Under the pieces are notes generated by a model, which saw only the letters and a program-made list of their open reading frames with translations, was not told the DNA's origin and searched no databases. A stretch of 36,123 nt of DNA from Helicobacteraceae bacterium (GTDB lineage: Bacteria; Campylobacterota; Campylobacteria; Campylobacterales; Helicobacteraceae). The stretch lies in the NCBI GenBank assembly GCA_900766555.1, contig CAAFVR010000026.1, forward strand, positions 1-36,123, given 5' to 3'. Positions 16,836-25,785 of this stretch are shown here, piece after piece. A program made the translations under genes and the position numbers. The first letter of the stretch is position 1. The number at the start of each line of letters is the position of its first letter.

Positions 16836-18337
16836 TTACCTCTCCTTGTGAGCATAAAAATACTCATTGTTAAAAGCATCAAAATTAAGCTTAAGACATT
16901 GGCATCGTTATTTTTATAATTGCCTAGCTTTTGATATAGCAATAATGTGAGGCTCGAAAAATCGCTATCGCCAAAAAGTGCCATCGCGCTAAAATCCCCA
17001 AGACTTAAACAAAAGCAAAGCCCAAGCGCGTAAAGCAGGGGCGTTTTGATAGCGCTAAATTCAATTAATAAAAAGCGCCTAGATCCGCTTAGACCTAGAC
17101 TTTGGCAGAGATAATGCGCATTCATGCAATTTTGCAATGGCGTTTGCAGCGTTTTTAGACAAAATGGCAGAGCAAAAAGTGCATTTATAAGACTTACGGC
17201 AAGCAATTTATAATCTCCCAAATCGCGCAACCATAAAAAGAGCCCAAAGCCCAATGTCAGCGGGCTAACACCAAGAATAATTGCACTTATTACATTATCA
17301 ACATTTGCAAAAATGCCCTTATAAAAACGCGCAACTCTAGTATGAAGCAATATTATAAAACTAGCCAAAATGGCAAAAAATGAACTAAATGTCGCAATAA
17401 CAATGGAATAAAAAAGCGCTCTTAAAAAATCAGGATCTAGCAAAAAACTAAGATTTCCCAAAAGGCCAAAAAGCCCTTTAATAAAAATAAATAAAAATGG
17501 CAAAAGCAAAAATATCAAAAATGCAAAAAGTAGCACATATTGATAGATCACAACTGGCGCACTTTGATATGTGTGATATTTAGAATCTTTGAAATCAAAG
17601 CTAAAACTAGCTGTACTTTTTGATAGCAAAAGTCCCAAAATGACATAAAAGCCAATTTGCAGCAAGGACAAAATGCTAGCTTTTTCAAGTTCAAGATAGA
17701 AAATATTTTGATATATCGCGACCTCAAATGTACTAAATCCTATGCCGCCGCCTAGCAAAAGCACGATCCCAAAGCTAGAAAAACATAGCATAAATACGAT
17801 GCCAAAACAGCGCAATATATCAAGCTTCAATCGTTTTAGTTCGACTATTTTTATAAAGCTAAAATTTATGATGCCTAAGCTTTGCGCGAGATTGCGTTCA
17901 TTATTGGATATGCCTTGTAAATTTTGATAGAAAATGCGCAGGCAAAATGGCGCATTCAAAAATACATGCGCTAGCAAAATGCCAAAAAGTCCATAAATAT
18001 TGATGCCATTAAAAACTAAGATAATGCTAAGTGCGATTATTAAAGATGGCATCACAAAGCTAATGCCACAGAGCGCTAGAAGTAGCGATTTGAACGGAAA
18101 GCGCGCATAAAATAGCGCTCTAGCACATAAAAATCCGACAATAACGGAGATTGCCGCGCTCAAAAATGCCTGAAAAACGCTTGTATAAAAGATGATCCAA
18201 ACTTCGCTCCAAAAAAGGGAATCTAGTGCGGATCTTTCAAAATAGCCATTAAGCGCCGTATAAAATAGCATCCCAACTGAGCCAAAAATGAGCGCTAAAA
18301 TACATGCGACAACAAGCCCAAAGAGCGCAGGGCGCAT
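16832..18337 (-). CDS. thiP: Thiamine ABC transporter permease
   Basis: This 501-residue membrane protein has about twelve helices and two tandem permease halves. Each half has an EAA-type cytoplasmic loop (NLAQSLGIINFSFIKIVELKRLK in the first, YLCQSLGLSGSRRFLLIEFSAIKTPL in the second), as in the fused ThiP/FbpB permeases. It forms the channel for thiamine delivered by ThiB. It overlaps thiB by one base and thiQ by four, a single tightly coupled unit. An iron permease of the same fold would be the alternative, but the riboswitch and ThiB settle the substrate. Confidence 0.9.
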   Translation of the reverse strand: MRPALFGLVVACILALIFGSVGMLFYTALNGYFERSALDSLFWSEVWIIFYTSVFQAFLSAAISVIVGFLCARALFYARFPFKSLLLALCGISFVMPSLIIALSIILVFNGINIYGLFGILLAHVFLNAPFCLRIFYQNLQGISNNERNLAQSLGIINFSFIKIVELKRLKLDILRCFGIVFMLCFSSFGIVLLLGGGIGFSTFEVAIYQNIFYLELEKASILSLLQIGFYVILGLLLSKSTASFSFDFKDSKYHTYQSAPVVIYQYVLLFAFLIFLLLPFLFIFIKGLFGLLGNLSFLLDPDFLRALFYSIVIATFSSFFAILASFIILLHTRVARFYKGIFANVDNVISAIILGVSPLTLGFGLFLWLRDLGDYKLLAVSLINALFALPFCLKTLQTPLQNCMNAHYLCQSLGLSGSRRFLLIEFSAIKTPLLYALGLCFCLSLGDFSAMALFGDSDFSSLTLLLYQKLGNYKNNDANVLSLILMLLTMSIFMLTRRGK

Positions 18338-19329
18338 TATCTAACCGCCTCTTGCCATTCTTTGACATAGCGCTTTAGATCCGATGTAGTGACCTTTGAG
18401 GAATCAAGTCTTTTGGCGCTTAGGACGCGTTTTTTGACCGCATCAAAATCTGGATGCGTTGGTGTATCGACCACGCTAAAAGCTGCATTTTTTAGCACGA
18501 CTTCTTTTTGCACTTTTGGCGTTAAGAGATGTTCTACAAAATTATGCGCGCAAGCCTCGATTTCTGGACTTTTTGTAATCGCTTTTGTGAGCGCCGCAGA
18601 TTCGATGCTTAACAGTATACCCTCGCTCAAAATGTCAGATCCGAAATTATGTTTATTGTCAAATACGGCGTGATAGACTGGGCTTGTGATATAGCTCAAA
18701 ACCATGTCGCCAGATCCGTTTAGAAATGCGCTATAGGCCTCGCTCCAGCCTTTTGTTATCGTTAGCGTATGAGGTTTTAGCTTTTTGATAGCGCCTTTTG
18801 GGTCATCTAGTGCTAAATTTAGCCATACCAAAAAGCCAAGGCCGGGTGCTGATGTGCGCGGATCTTCATAAATTATTTGCAAATCACTTTCCAAGATTCC
18901 CATAAGTGATTTTGGCGGATTTTTGACCTTATCTGTGTGGTAGACAAAGCCAAATGCGCCAAAGTCAAATGGCAAAAAGAGCTTATCATTCCAGTTAAGA
19001 TTTTTTGATAACTTTTTTAGATCCACATTATGTGGCGTTAGGATTTCGCGATGTTCTTTGATGCTAAAGTCATCTAGGCCGAGTAAGACATGCGCTTTTA
19101 GTTTGTTGCCTTCTAATACTGCGCGAGTTAGTATTGTTTTGGAATGTGGGAAACTAAAATATTTGACTTCGCATGTTGGGAAATGTTTCTCAAAATCGCT
19201 CTTAATTTCACCGCCAGCTCCCCAAGATGTGGTCATAGCATCGTAAGTATAGACATTTAGCGTTGTTTTGGAATACATAATTGTAGTTGGTAGAGTAAGC
19301 GCAAGTAATGTTTTTGTAAGGAGTTTCAT
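18337..19329 (-). CDS. thiB: Thiamine/TPP-binding periplasmic protein
   Basis: The protein has 330 residues with signal peptide MKLLTKTLLALTLPTTIMYS and no lipobox. Blocks match E. coli ThiB closely: LNVYTYDAMTTSWGAGG, VLLGLDD, FLPFDFGAFGFVYH, IIYEDPRTSAPGLGFLVWL and TKGWSEAYSAFLNGSGDMVLSYITSPVYHA. It captures thiamine and its phosphates for ThiPQ. The ATG is preceded by GGATGG, which is locked in a hairpin of the TPP riboswitch. It shares one base with thiP. Presence of an importer suggests that the organism scavenges thiamine. Confidence 0.95.
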   Translation of the reverse strand: MKLLTKTLLALTLPTTIMYSKTTLNVYTYDAMTTSWGAGGEIKSDFEKHFPTCEVKYFSFPHSKTILTRAVLEGNKLKAHVLLGLDDFSIKEHREILTPHNVDLKKLSKNLNWNDKLFLPFDFGAFGFVYHTDKVKNPPKSLMGILESDLQIIYEDPRTSAPGLGFLVWLNLALDDPKGAIKKLKPHTLTITKGWSEAYSAFLNGSGDMVLSYITSPVYHAVFDNKHNFGSDILSEGILLSIESAALTKAITKSPEIEACAHNFVEHLLTPKVQKEVVLKNAAFSVVDTPTHPDFDAVKKRVLSAKRLDSSKVTTSDLKRYVKEWQEAVR

Positions 19330-19435
19330 TTAGCCATCCAGTAAGTAATTTAGTCTGGATGCCTAGTTCCCTGCGCAAGTACTAACTTACAGGTTCTACG
19401 GGTATTATCTCAGCCTTTTGGGCACCCCGACTATG
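19330..19435 (-). promoter_or_regulatory. TPP riboswitch (THI element) controlling thiBPQ
   Basis: Reading the minus strand, the conserved blocks are in order: GGGGTGCC (19421-19428), CTGAGA (19408-19413), ACCC, GAACCTG (19390-19396) and GCGCAGGGA (19368-19376). P1 pairs TAGT with ACTA at 19430-19433 and 19364-19367. Downstream, CATCCAG/CTGGATG (19335-19361) forms a hairpin that hides the GGATGG ribosome site of thiB. GTAAGTTAGT inside the aptamer (19381-19390) can instead pair with ACTAA and CTTAC in the hairpin loop, freeing the site. No terminator is present, so control is probably translational. A TACAAT -10-like box sits at 19442-19447 inside lspA. Confidence 0.93.
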
Positions 19436-19898
19436 AACGTGATTGTAACATATATTTTTTGTCAAGCAAGAATTTTATAATTATTATCGCGATGCTTATA
19501 TTTATGGCCACATCAGCTAGATTAAATACCGCAAATTTGAAGCCATAATGCCAATAGAAATAATCCACGACGCCATCATGTATAAATCTATCAAGTATAT
19601 TTGAGCTCCCAGATCCGAAGATTAGGCCCAAAATGATGGGATGTTTACTAAAATAATTTTTTGGAAAACGCAGAACTAGCGCTATTGCGACTAATAAAAT
19701 TATTTGTAAATATTTTAAATAATGGCTCAAAAATGCAAAGAGCGAAAAAGCCACTCCTTTGTTGTAAACAAGCACGAGCGAGAAAAAATCGCCCCTAAAA
19801 GTAAAGCAACCCTCAGCTCCATTACAAATATGCAAAAAATAAAATTTAATAATTTGATCTAGCGCAAAAATACCTATAAAAATTATTGTAAAACGCAA
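19431..19898 (-). CDS. lspA: Lipoprotein signal peptidase (signal peptidase II)
   Basis: This 155-residue protein has four membrane helices and the family motifs DQIIKFY near residue 14, YNKGVAFS (45-52), SSNILDRF (98-105), VVD (110-112) and NLADVAI (126-132). The catalytic aspartates are expected to be Asp112 and Asp129. It cleaves the signal peptide from diacylated prolipoproteins in the inner membrane. The start is a TTG at 19898, with no earlier in-frame start that fits. Its stop codon lies inside the first helix of the TPP riboswitch. The gap to petC is 37 bp and shows only a short TTAGC/GCTAA inverted repeat. Confidence 0.9.
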   Translation of the reverse strand: MRFTIIFIGIFALDQIIKFYFLHICNGAEGCFTFRGDFFSLVLVYNKGVAFSLFAFLSHYLKYLQIILLVAIALVLRFPKNYFSKHPIILGLIFGSGSSNILDRFIHDGVVDYFYWHYGFKFAVFNLADVAINISIAIIIIKFLLDKKYMLQSRS

Positions 19899-19935
19899 GG
19901 TTTAGCCGCCAAAGCTAAAGCTGCTAGCACAGTAA

Positions 19936-20850
19936 TTAATGCACATCTTTCCAGATCTTACGTTTCCAAGCATAAGCTAGGGCGGTTAAGATCGCAAAAA
20001 ATAACATTATTTTCCAACCTAGACTATCTCTTTCTTGCTTTTTGCTATCACCCACGCTTTCTAGATAATTTATAACTTTTTCTTGCGCTTCTTGATTTAG
20101 TCCAAGTCGCGGCATGGACGTGCCAGCTAGCGCATGTTGTGGATTATTAATAAATGTATCTAGATATTCGCGCTCTTTGGCTCTTATTACTATTGAAAGA
20201 TCCGGTGCTTTTGAGCCCAGGTATTTTTCTAGCGAATCCTCAGGTGTATCAGAAGCTACGCCGTCGTATTTTATGCTATGGCAGCGTGTGCAAGTATTTA
20301 GGAAAATATCTTTAGCGCTTAAATCTTTTGGCGCAATTGAGACTAAGAAACTTACGATATGACCTATTTCATCATCACTTAAAATGCCATTAAATGCGTT
20401 CATTGGATAATCTAGCTTGCCTTCATTTTGCTTATCGCAAGCTTCGCCCTCGCAACTTATTTTAAATTTATGAGATAGCAATGACGCTTTTACTGGATCT
20501 TTTATGAAATTTGCCAAAAAGTGCGCATCCAAGATGCCGCCAACATCGCCTAGATCCGGAGCTACGACGCCAAATGCATCAATTGATCCAGCATGATCAA
20601 AAGGCGCTGGGATATTTTGAGATTTAATACCATGACATGAGGCGCAATTATTTAAGAAAAGTTCTTTTCCAGCCGCAATATCTGCTGTGTCATGAGATAC
20701 GCTTTGTAGATTTATCATATTTAAATCATTGAAAGCAAAGTCAGTTTTTTGAGCTTTTGGATGCATAACAGAATGCGCTAAAGGTTCAACGCCCCAATAT
20801 ATTACGCCAATAATTATTACAACTAGAGCTAGTATTTTAATCTCTCTCAT
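19936..20850 (-). CDS. petC: Diheme cytochrome c subunit of the bc1 complex
   Basis: This 304-residue protein is anchored by an N-terminal helix (ILALVVIIIGVIYWGV) and a C-terminal helix (about 278-295). Two haem-c sites are present: CASCH at 69-73 and CTRCH at 187-191, each in its own cytochrome c fold, with candidate Met ligands in YPMNAF and TSMPRLGL. Campylobacterota use such a diheme protein in place of mono-haem cytochrome c1. It accepts electrons from the Rieske protein and passes them to the terminal oxidase pathway. It overlaps petB by four bases. Confidence 0.92.
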   Translation of the reverse strand: MREIKILALVVIIIGVIYWGVEPLAHSVMHPKAQKTDFAFNDLNMINLQSVSHDTADIAAGKELFLNNCASCHGIKSQNIPAPFDHAGSIDAFGVVAPDLGDVGGILDAHFLANFIKDPVKASLLSHKFKISCEGEACDKQNEGKLDYPMNAFNGILSDDEIGHIVSFLVSIAPKDLSAKDIFLNTCTRCHSIKYDGVASDTPEDSLEKYLGSKAPDLSIVIRAKEREYLDTFINNPQHALAGTSMPRLGLNQEAQEKVINYLESVGDSKKQERDSLGWKIMLFFAILTALAYAWKRKIWKDVH

Positions 20851-22097
20851 TTCAAGCCCCCCTGCTTTTTGCGCTCAGCTATTGTTACAAGAGGCAGCAC
20901 GATAAACATTAGCACCAAAAAGCTGATGCTAGCTACAAAGCCGATATATATATTTATGCCCTCTGGCGGCAACTTGCCATAAACTGTTAAAACTATCAGA
21001 TCTATTATAAGTAGCCAAAACCAAATCATAAAGCCCTTTCTTTTATGAGCTGGTTTTATAACGCTACTCCTATCAAGCCAAGGTAGGATAAAAAAGACGA
21101 TTTGCGCGATACCAAAGGCTATAAGCCCTAGATCCGCACTGAAGAAAAAGCCCCGCAAAACTTCATAGCTCCATAGGAAATACCATTCTGGATAAATATG
21201 AGTTGGCGTTTTTAGATTATTTGCGGGTTCAAAATTTATTGGATCCATCGCAAAATCAAAGTGATAACTAACAAGATAGAAAAACAAGATCATAAATGCG
21301 CTAACTACAAAAATATCTTTGGATAAAAATACAGGCCAAAAAGGTATAACTTTTGATTCCTTTTTTTTGCCCTCGAGATATTTTTGCTCTTCGGCTTTGA
21401 AATCTAGCTTTTCACCCTCTTGATTATTTACATGAGGCACTCTAAGCGCATAAAAGTGCATTGCAATAAGTCCCAAAATCACAATAGGCAAAAGTGTGAC
21501 ATGCAACATAAAAAAGCGCGTAAGCGTGGCGTCTGCTACGATGTAGTTTCCGCGGACCCATTCGACAACATCATTACCAATTATTGGTATTCCGCCAAAA
21601 AGATTTGTAATAACAGCAGCTGCCCAATAGCTCATCTGGCCCCATGGCAGCATATATCCAGAAAAGGCCTCCGCAGAAAATACCACAAAAAGCAGCATCC
21701 CAGAAATCCAAATAATTTCTCGCCCCTTTTTGTAGCTGCCATAATAAATTGCTACAAACATATGGATATACAAAATCACAAAAAACATACTAGCGGCCAC
21801 GGCATGTATATGTCGCCAGAGCCAGCCATAGGCGACTTCTTGCATGATTGTGAAATTCACAGAATCAAAAGCAAGTTTTGCATCAGGTTTATAATACATC
21901 AACAAAAATAGCCCAGAAATTAGCAAAAGCGTAAAAAGAACGAGCAATACAACGCCCATCGCCCAGAGGAAATTTATATTTTTAGGGATGAAATATTTTG
22001 TAGCTAGTACATCAATTAGCGCTCTTATAGCTATGCGTTCATCAAGCCAATCGATAAAGCCCTTTTTTTCTACATTATTATTTGTATCATTTGCCAT
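20847..22097 (-). CDS. petB: Cytochrome b subunit of the bc1 complex
   Basis: This 416-residue membrane protein has the cytochrome b fold. HIHAVAASMFFVILYIHMFVAIYYG carries haem ligands of helix B, FMLHVTLLPIVILGLIAMHFYALR carries those of helix D, and GYMLPWGQMSYWAA together with PEWYFLWSYEVLRG (the PEWY quinol-site motif) is plain. It oxidises menaquinol and moves electrons across the membrane. It is second of petA-petB-petC, two bases after the petA stop and overlapping petC. A run of eight A inside codes for KKK; it is not long enough to suggest a switch. Confidence 0.95.
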   Translation of the reverse strand: MANDTNNNVEKKGFIDWLDERIAIRALIDVLATKYFIPKNINFLWAMGVVLLVLFTLLLISGLFLLMYYKPDAKLAFDSVNFTIMQEVAYGWLWRHIHAVAASMFFVILYIHMFVAIYYGSYKKGREIIWISGMLLFVVFSAEAFSGYMLPWGQMSYWAAAVITNLFGGIPIIGNDVVEWVRGNYIVADATLTRFFMLHVTLLPIVILGLIAMHFYALRVPHVNNQEGEKLDFKAEEQKYLEGKKKESKVIPFWPVFLSKDIFVVSAFMILFFYLVSYHFDFAMDPINFEPANNLKTPTHIYPEWYFLWSYEVLRGFFFSADLGLIAFGIAQIVFFILPWLDRSSVIKPAHKRKGFMIWFWLLIIDLIVLTVYGKLPPEGINIYIGFVASISFLVLMFIVLPLVTIAERKKQGGLK

Positions 22098-22099
22098 TT

Positions 22100-22642
22100 T
22101 TATCCTTTAGCTTGGCTAAGCATCGCCTCATATTCGCTGCCTGTTGCGCCCAATGTGAGCTTTGTGCCATCAACTTTGAAAGGCGGTATATCAAAGGGGC
22201 GCGGAGGTGGAGTGCCAGCGATATTAACACCATCTTCTGTGAAGCGCCCGCCATGACATGGACATAAAAAGCTCAAATTATCAGCTTGAAATATTGGTAT
22301 GCAGCCCAAATGCGTGCAGATCTGGATCCCCATCGTATAAATTCCATCGCCTATTTTGAAATCGCGCGCTGGATTTATTGTGGAATCATTTTTCTTGCGG
22401 ATTATGTAGACTGGTTTGCCTCGCCATTGATTTTGCGCGAAGTCGCCTTCTTTCATAGAGCTTATATCAATTGTGGTAAAACCAGCTGAAACGACGCTCG
22501 GGAGCGGATCCCAGGAGCGTTTCATAGCCACAAGTGATGCAATTGCGCCAAGCGCGCCAAAAGATCCCAAAGCCATGCCTAAAAAGTCACGCCTTTTTGG
22601 ATCTTTCGTTTGATTTGTCGTAGTTGTCATATCGCTATCCAT
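22100..22642 (-). CDS. petA: Rieske iron-sulphur subunit of the bc1 complex
   Basis: The protein has 180 residues from the chosen ATG. A Tat-type twin-arginine region (KRRDFLGMALG, Arg17-Arg18) leads into one membrane helix. The 2Fe-2S ligands are CTHLGC at 109-114 and CPCHG at 127-131. It carries electrons from menaquinol to the diheme cytochrome. The start is uncertain: an in-frame TTG at 22663 and an ATG at 22630 (MTTTT) are alternatives, and none has a strong ribosome site. A TAGAAT box only about ten bases before 22642 suggests either a very short leader or the later ATG. First gene of petABC. Confidence 0.93.
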   Translation of the reverse strand: MDSDMTTTTNQTKDPKRRDFLGMALGSFGALGAIASLVAMKRSWDPLPSVVSAGFTTIDISSMKEGDFAQNQWRGKPVYIIRKKNDSTINPARDFKIGDGIYTMGIQICTHLGCIPIFQADNLSFLCPCHGGRFTEDGVNIAGTPPPRPFDIPPFKVDGTKLTLGATGSEYEAMLSQAKG

Positions 22643-22739
22643 AAAATTGTAAATTCTAGCCAACGCAAAATAAAATGAAACTTAAATTCAAAATCAATAT
22701 CAAAATGGGAAAGAAAATGAAAAATATATGTGCGGTCTA

Positions 22740-22754
22740 GAACTCCTAGAGTTC
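22740..22754. terminator. Weak inverted repeat after the TonB-dependent receptor gene
   Basis: GAACTC and GAGTTC separated by three bases form a short perfect hairpin within the 118 bp between the receptor stop and petA. No T-run follows in either direction, so termination is doubtful. The flanks repeat TAGAACTCC at 22738 and 22762. The rest of the gap is AT-rich and should contain the petABC promoter. Confidence 0.3.
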
Positions 22755-22760
22755 CAATTT

Positions 22761-25694
22761 TTAGAACTCCAATTTTACCTGTGCACGATAATTGCGTTCT
22801 GGCGCATAAAAGCGCGCAATGCCTTTGGATGTATTTTGATCAATAAGATTGCTCGTGCCAAAAGGACGGATTGAGCGCGCAGATTGCCAAGTTATGTAAC
22901 GCGCATTTTTGAGATTAAAAATTCCAGCTTTTAGCGTTATGAATTTATATTGAATGCTAGCTAGCAGATCTAGCGTTTCATAGGCATTGCTGCGATATTT
23001 TATAAAGCTATTTTTAGCTCCCTCATCTTGCCAATAGATGTTGTATGTATCTTTGGCTTTTTTGGCATCAACTTTTGTGAGTAAAAAATCGAGGCTGAAA
23101 TTTATATTGTCATCTAGATCTAGCTCATAGCCCGCGCCAAAAACTTGCTTTTTGGGATCTATGGCATTAATTGGGATATTTGTATTTATATAGCCTGTTT
23201 GATTTGTGAGTTTGTAGCTCGCATAAAAGCCGCCCGCTAGATCCGCTAAATTGTAATAAAAATCATCCATATTAAATAAATCTAAGCCATCAAATAATGC
23301 CCCTCGCAAATATAATTTGGCATCTGCTTCTATGCCTTATACGCTCGCGCTTTGGCGATTTACATTTGAATATAGATTGAAATCAAGTGTGGATCCGCCA
23401 TTTACGATTGGGAAATTTTTGCGCCCAAGAAAGGCTAGATCTATGAAATTTTCATAATTGCTTTTAAAACTACTTAATTTTATGAAGCCATAATTTTCTC
23501 TATGCAATGTGGCTGAAATATCCGTATTTATCGCAGTTTCAGCCTTTAATTTTAGATTTGGCAAGATTGTGAAATCCGGATGTTTAAAAGTGAAATATAT
23601 TTCATCACTTGTGGGACTCCTAAAAGCGCGCGAAATTTTGGCGCCAAGATCTAGAAAACTAAGCGGCTTAATATTGGCAGATATCACAAAGCTAGGTTCG
23701 ATATATCGCCTTTTAGCGCTGGCTATGTAATTTATATTGGCATCGATATTTTGGGAAATTTCTGCATCTTTGGCATTTTTGGGAGCCTGTATAAAAAGCC
23801 CTTTAATAATGTCATCTGGGAGTTTTGGCGTCTTGCCTTTAATGTATTTTGGCTCATAATTTATATCATCAAGCCTAGCACCAACTTCTATGAAAAGCGC
23901 TTTTGATATTGCAAAATTATTGCTTAGCACAATCGCTTTTGTAGTTGTAGTAACCGGCAAGAGATATGAAAATGTCGGATCTATGCGCGGGCATAAATTT
24001 GCATCCCATGAAGTTGTATTTGCGCAAGTTTCAGGCTCTTTTTGCGCGCCAGATCCGGTGTAGCTAGTCCTTTGGCCAAGCGTTCTTGGCGCCCACCACT
24101 GCACTTGCGTGGCGTCATTACCGGCATTATTTATCATCGCTTTTGTGGAGAGATCATAATTTGCAGCTAGGCTAATTTCATGCTCAAGTTCGAGATTTTT
24201 TATATTGTAATTTAGGTTTTTTTTGGAATCTAGCGCAAATTGCAATGTGCTCGTATCCAAATCGCGCTGCCCCCACAGACGCTCCAAATAGCCCTTATCA
24301 GCTGGCAAGATGAAATATTGATACCAGCTTGTATCTTTTGGTTTTTTAAATGTTTTGCCCTGATGCGTGAAAGCCTCGAATTTGGAGCTATCGCTTAGGT
24401 CAATTTCCATTTTTTCGCAAGTAAAACAGCAGGAATATCTGCATTTGAAATATTCATGTTTGGCATTGCAATCATAAATACTGCAATCAAAATAATAATC
24501 TTGATTCCAAGCCTTTTTGGCAAAGCCATTTTGATGCAGCGAGCCATCAGAATCTTTATAAGTATCTTTGTCAGCTAGTTCTATTGCGGATCCATCGCGC
24601 CTTGTGATCTTGCCATTTGTTAATTTGATGCCCAATGGGTTATATATTTCTTGACATTTATGTATGCCAATTGTGCCGCCATCGCAATATTCATCAATAC
24701 GAGCTCTTGTTTTGATTTCTTGATTAAATACGCTTAATTTCAAGCTGTCTAAAAAGTCACTTTTATATTCATATACGCCGCCAATATTAGTTCTAGAAGT
24801 TTTATCTGCGATATGTCTTGTGTCGCGCTCTGGCGCATCTGGCGTAGTTTTGGAATATTTCAGCGTGTAGCTTAGATCTTCTCCATTTGTATCTGCATTA
24901 TAAAAATCGCCACTTAGAGTGATTTTGTGATTTTCTGTTATTTCATAGGATATTTTAAGCAGATCTGAATCGCTTTGGATCTGATATGGATCTGTTTTTT
25001 CGCGACGTTTGCCCTGAACTAGTGGATCTACGCGGTTATAATCAAAATTTAAAAGCTCATGACTTTTGCGTTTTGTATGAATAAATAGCGCCTCTATACC
25101 CACAAATCGCGCAGCCAAGCTAATGCTATTAAAAAATTCACCATTTTTGCTTTGTGTGCCGCTCTCAAATCCGCCATAGAAATTTTTATCTTTCAAAAAA
25201 TCGCTAGGATCTTTGGTTGTAAAAAGTACAGACCCGCCAAGCGCGCCAGATCCGATCTTTATGGAGTCCGCGCCCTTTGTGAATTGCACTTTTTTAAGCG
25301 TTAATATCTCAACTCCATTTCGCGTATTATTAAAATTGCCATAGCCCGAAAAAAGTTCTTTAAAGCCTTGTGAACTCAGCGTTTCAGATTGTTTTAAGCC
25401 ATCTACGATTATGCCTACGCGATTTTCATCCACGCCTCGTATCGCAAATCCACTATTGCCGGATCTTTCGCCCTCAACTACGCTAATGCCGGTTTCATAT
25501 CGCGTTAAATCTTTTATATCTGAGCTTTGTTGGCGGGATATATCTTTTGCACTTTGGGTGCTTTCATTTATGCCATCGCCCTTTGGTGATCCTGTTGTTA
25601 TTTGGTCATCTTGGGTTACTATTTCTTCTAGATTTTCGAGATCTTGCGCATTTATGCTACAAATACACAATAAAAAGGTTAAAAAATGTTTCAT
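22761..25694 (-). pseudogene. TonB-dependent haem/transferrin-type receptor, interrupted by one in-frame stop
   Basis: A 977-codon frame encodes signal peptide MKHFLTFLLCICSINA, a plug domain (RYETGISVVEGERSGNSGFAIRG, NRVGIIVDGLKQSE, GSGALGGSVLFTTKDP) and a 22-strand-type barrel ending in QVKLEF. The plug resembles the haemoglobin/transferrin/lactoferrin receptor group. Codon 786 is TAA (23337-23339). The frame is unchanged on both sides: NRQSASV, stop, GIEADAKLYLRG. The usual sequence there would have Tyr before GIE, so a single TAT/TAC to TAA change explains it. The last 191 residues of barrel are lost, so the product should be non-functional. Cysteine-rich loop near residues 398-430. Sequencing error is the alternative. 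Confidence 0.85.
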
Positions 25695-25704
25695 ATAAGC
25701 CCCT

Positions 25705-25738
25705 CTTACTTTCTTTTAATGCCTATATTGAAAGTAAG
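25705..25738. promoter_or_regulatory. 9-bp inverted repeat before the TonB-dependent receptor
   Basis: CTTACTTTC (25705-25713) and GAAAGTAAG (25730-25738) are perfect inverted copies separated by 16 bases, just upstream of the receptor start. The spacer on the minus strand contains AATATAGG, a possible -10. It could be an operator over the promoter or a hairpin in the leader. The receptor's ribosome site AGAGGGG lies between the repeat and the ATG. Confidence 0.5.
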
Positions 25739-25754
25739 AATCATTCCCATGATT
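25739..25754. promoter_or_regulatory. Fur-box-like inverted repeat
   Basis: AATCAT, TCCC, ATGATT form a perfect 6-bp inverted repeat flanked by further AT-rich matching bases, in the gap between the receptor and lepA, at roughly the -35 position for the receptor. Iron-uptake receptors are commonly Fur-repressed, and the half-site resembles part of the Fur consensus. The match is partial, so this is inference. Confidence 0.4.
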
Positions 25755-25785
25755 ATTAGAAATATTTTTTAAAATCTGCTTAAAC

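Noticed and set aside
21361..21368. Run of eight T (A on the coding strand) in petB, and similar runs near 1158 and 5530, as phase-variable tracts
   Set aside because: The genes are intact and the runs are ordinary for lysine or phenylalanine codons in AT-rich DNA; petB and miaA are housekeeping genes.
23310..23340. Frameshift as the cause of the break in the TonB-dependent receptor
   Set aside because: Codon phase is identical on both sides; the break is a single in-frame TAA with coding sequence directly after it.
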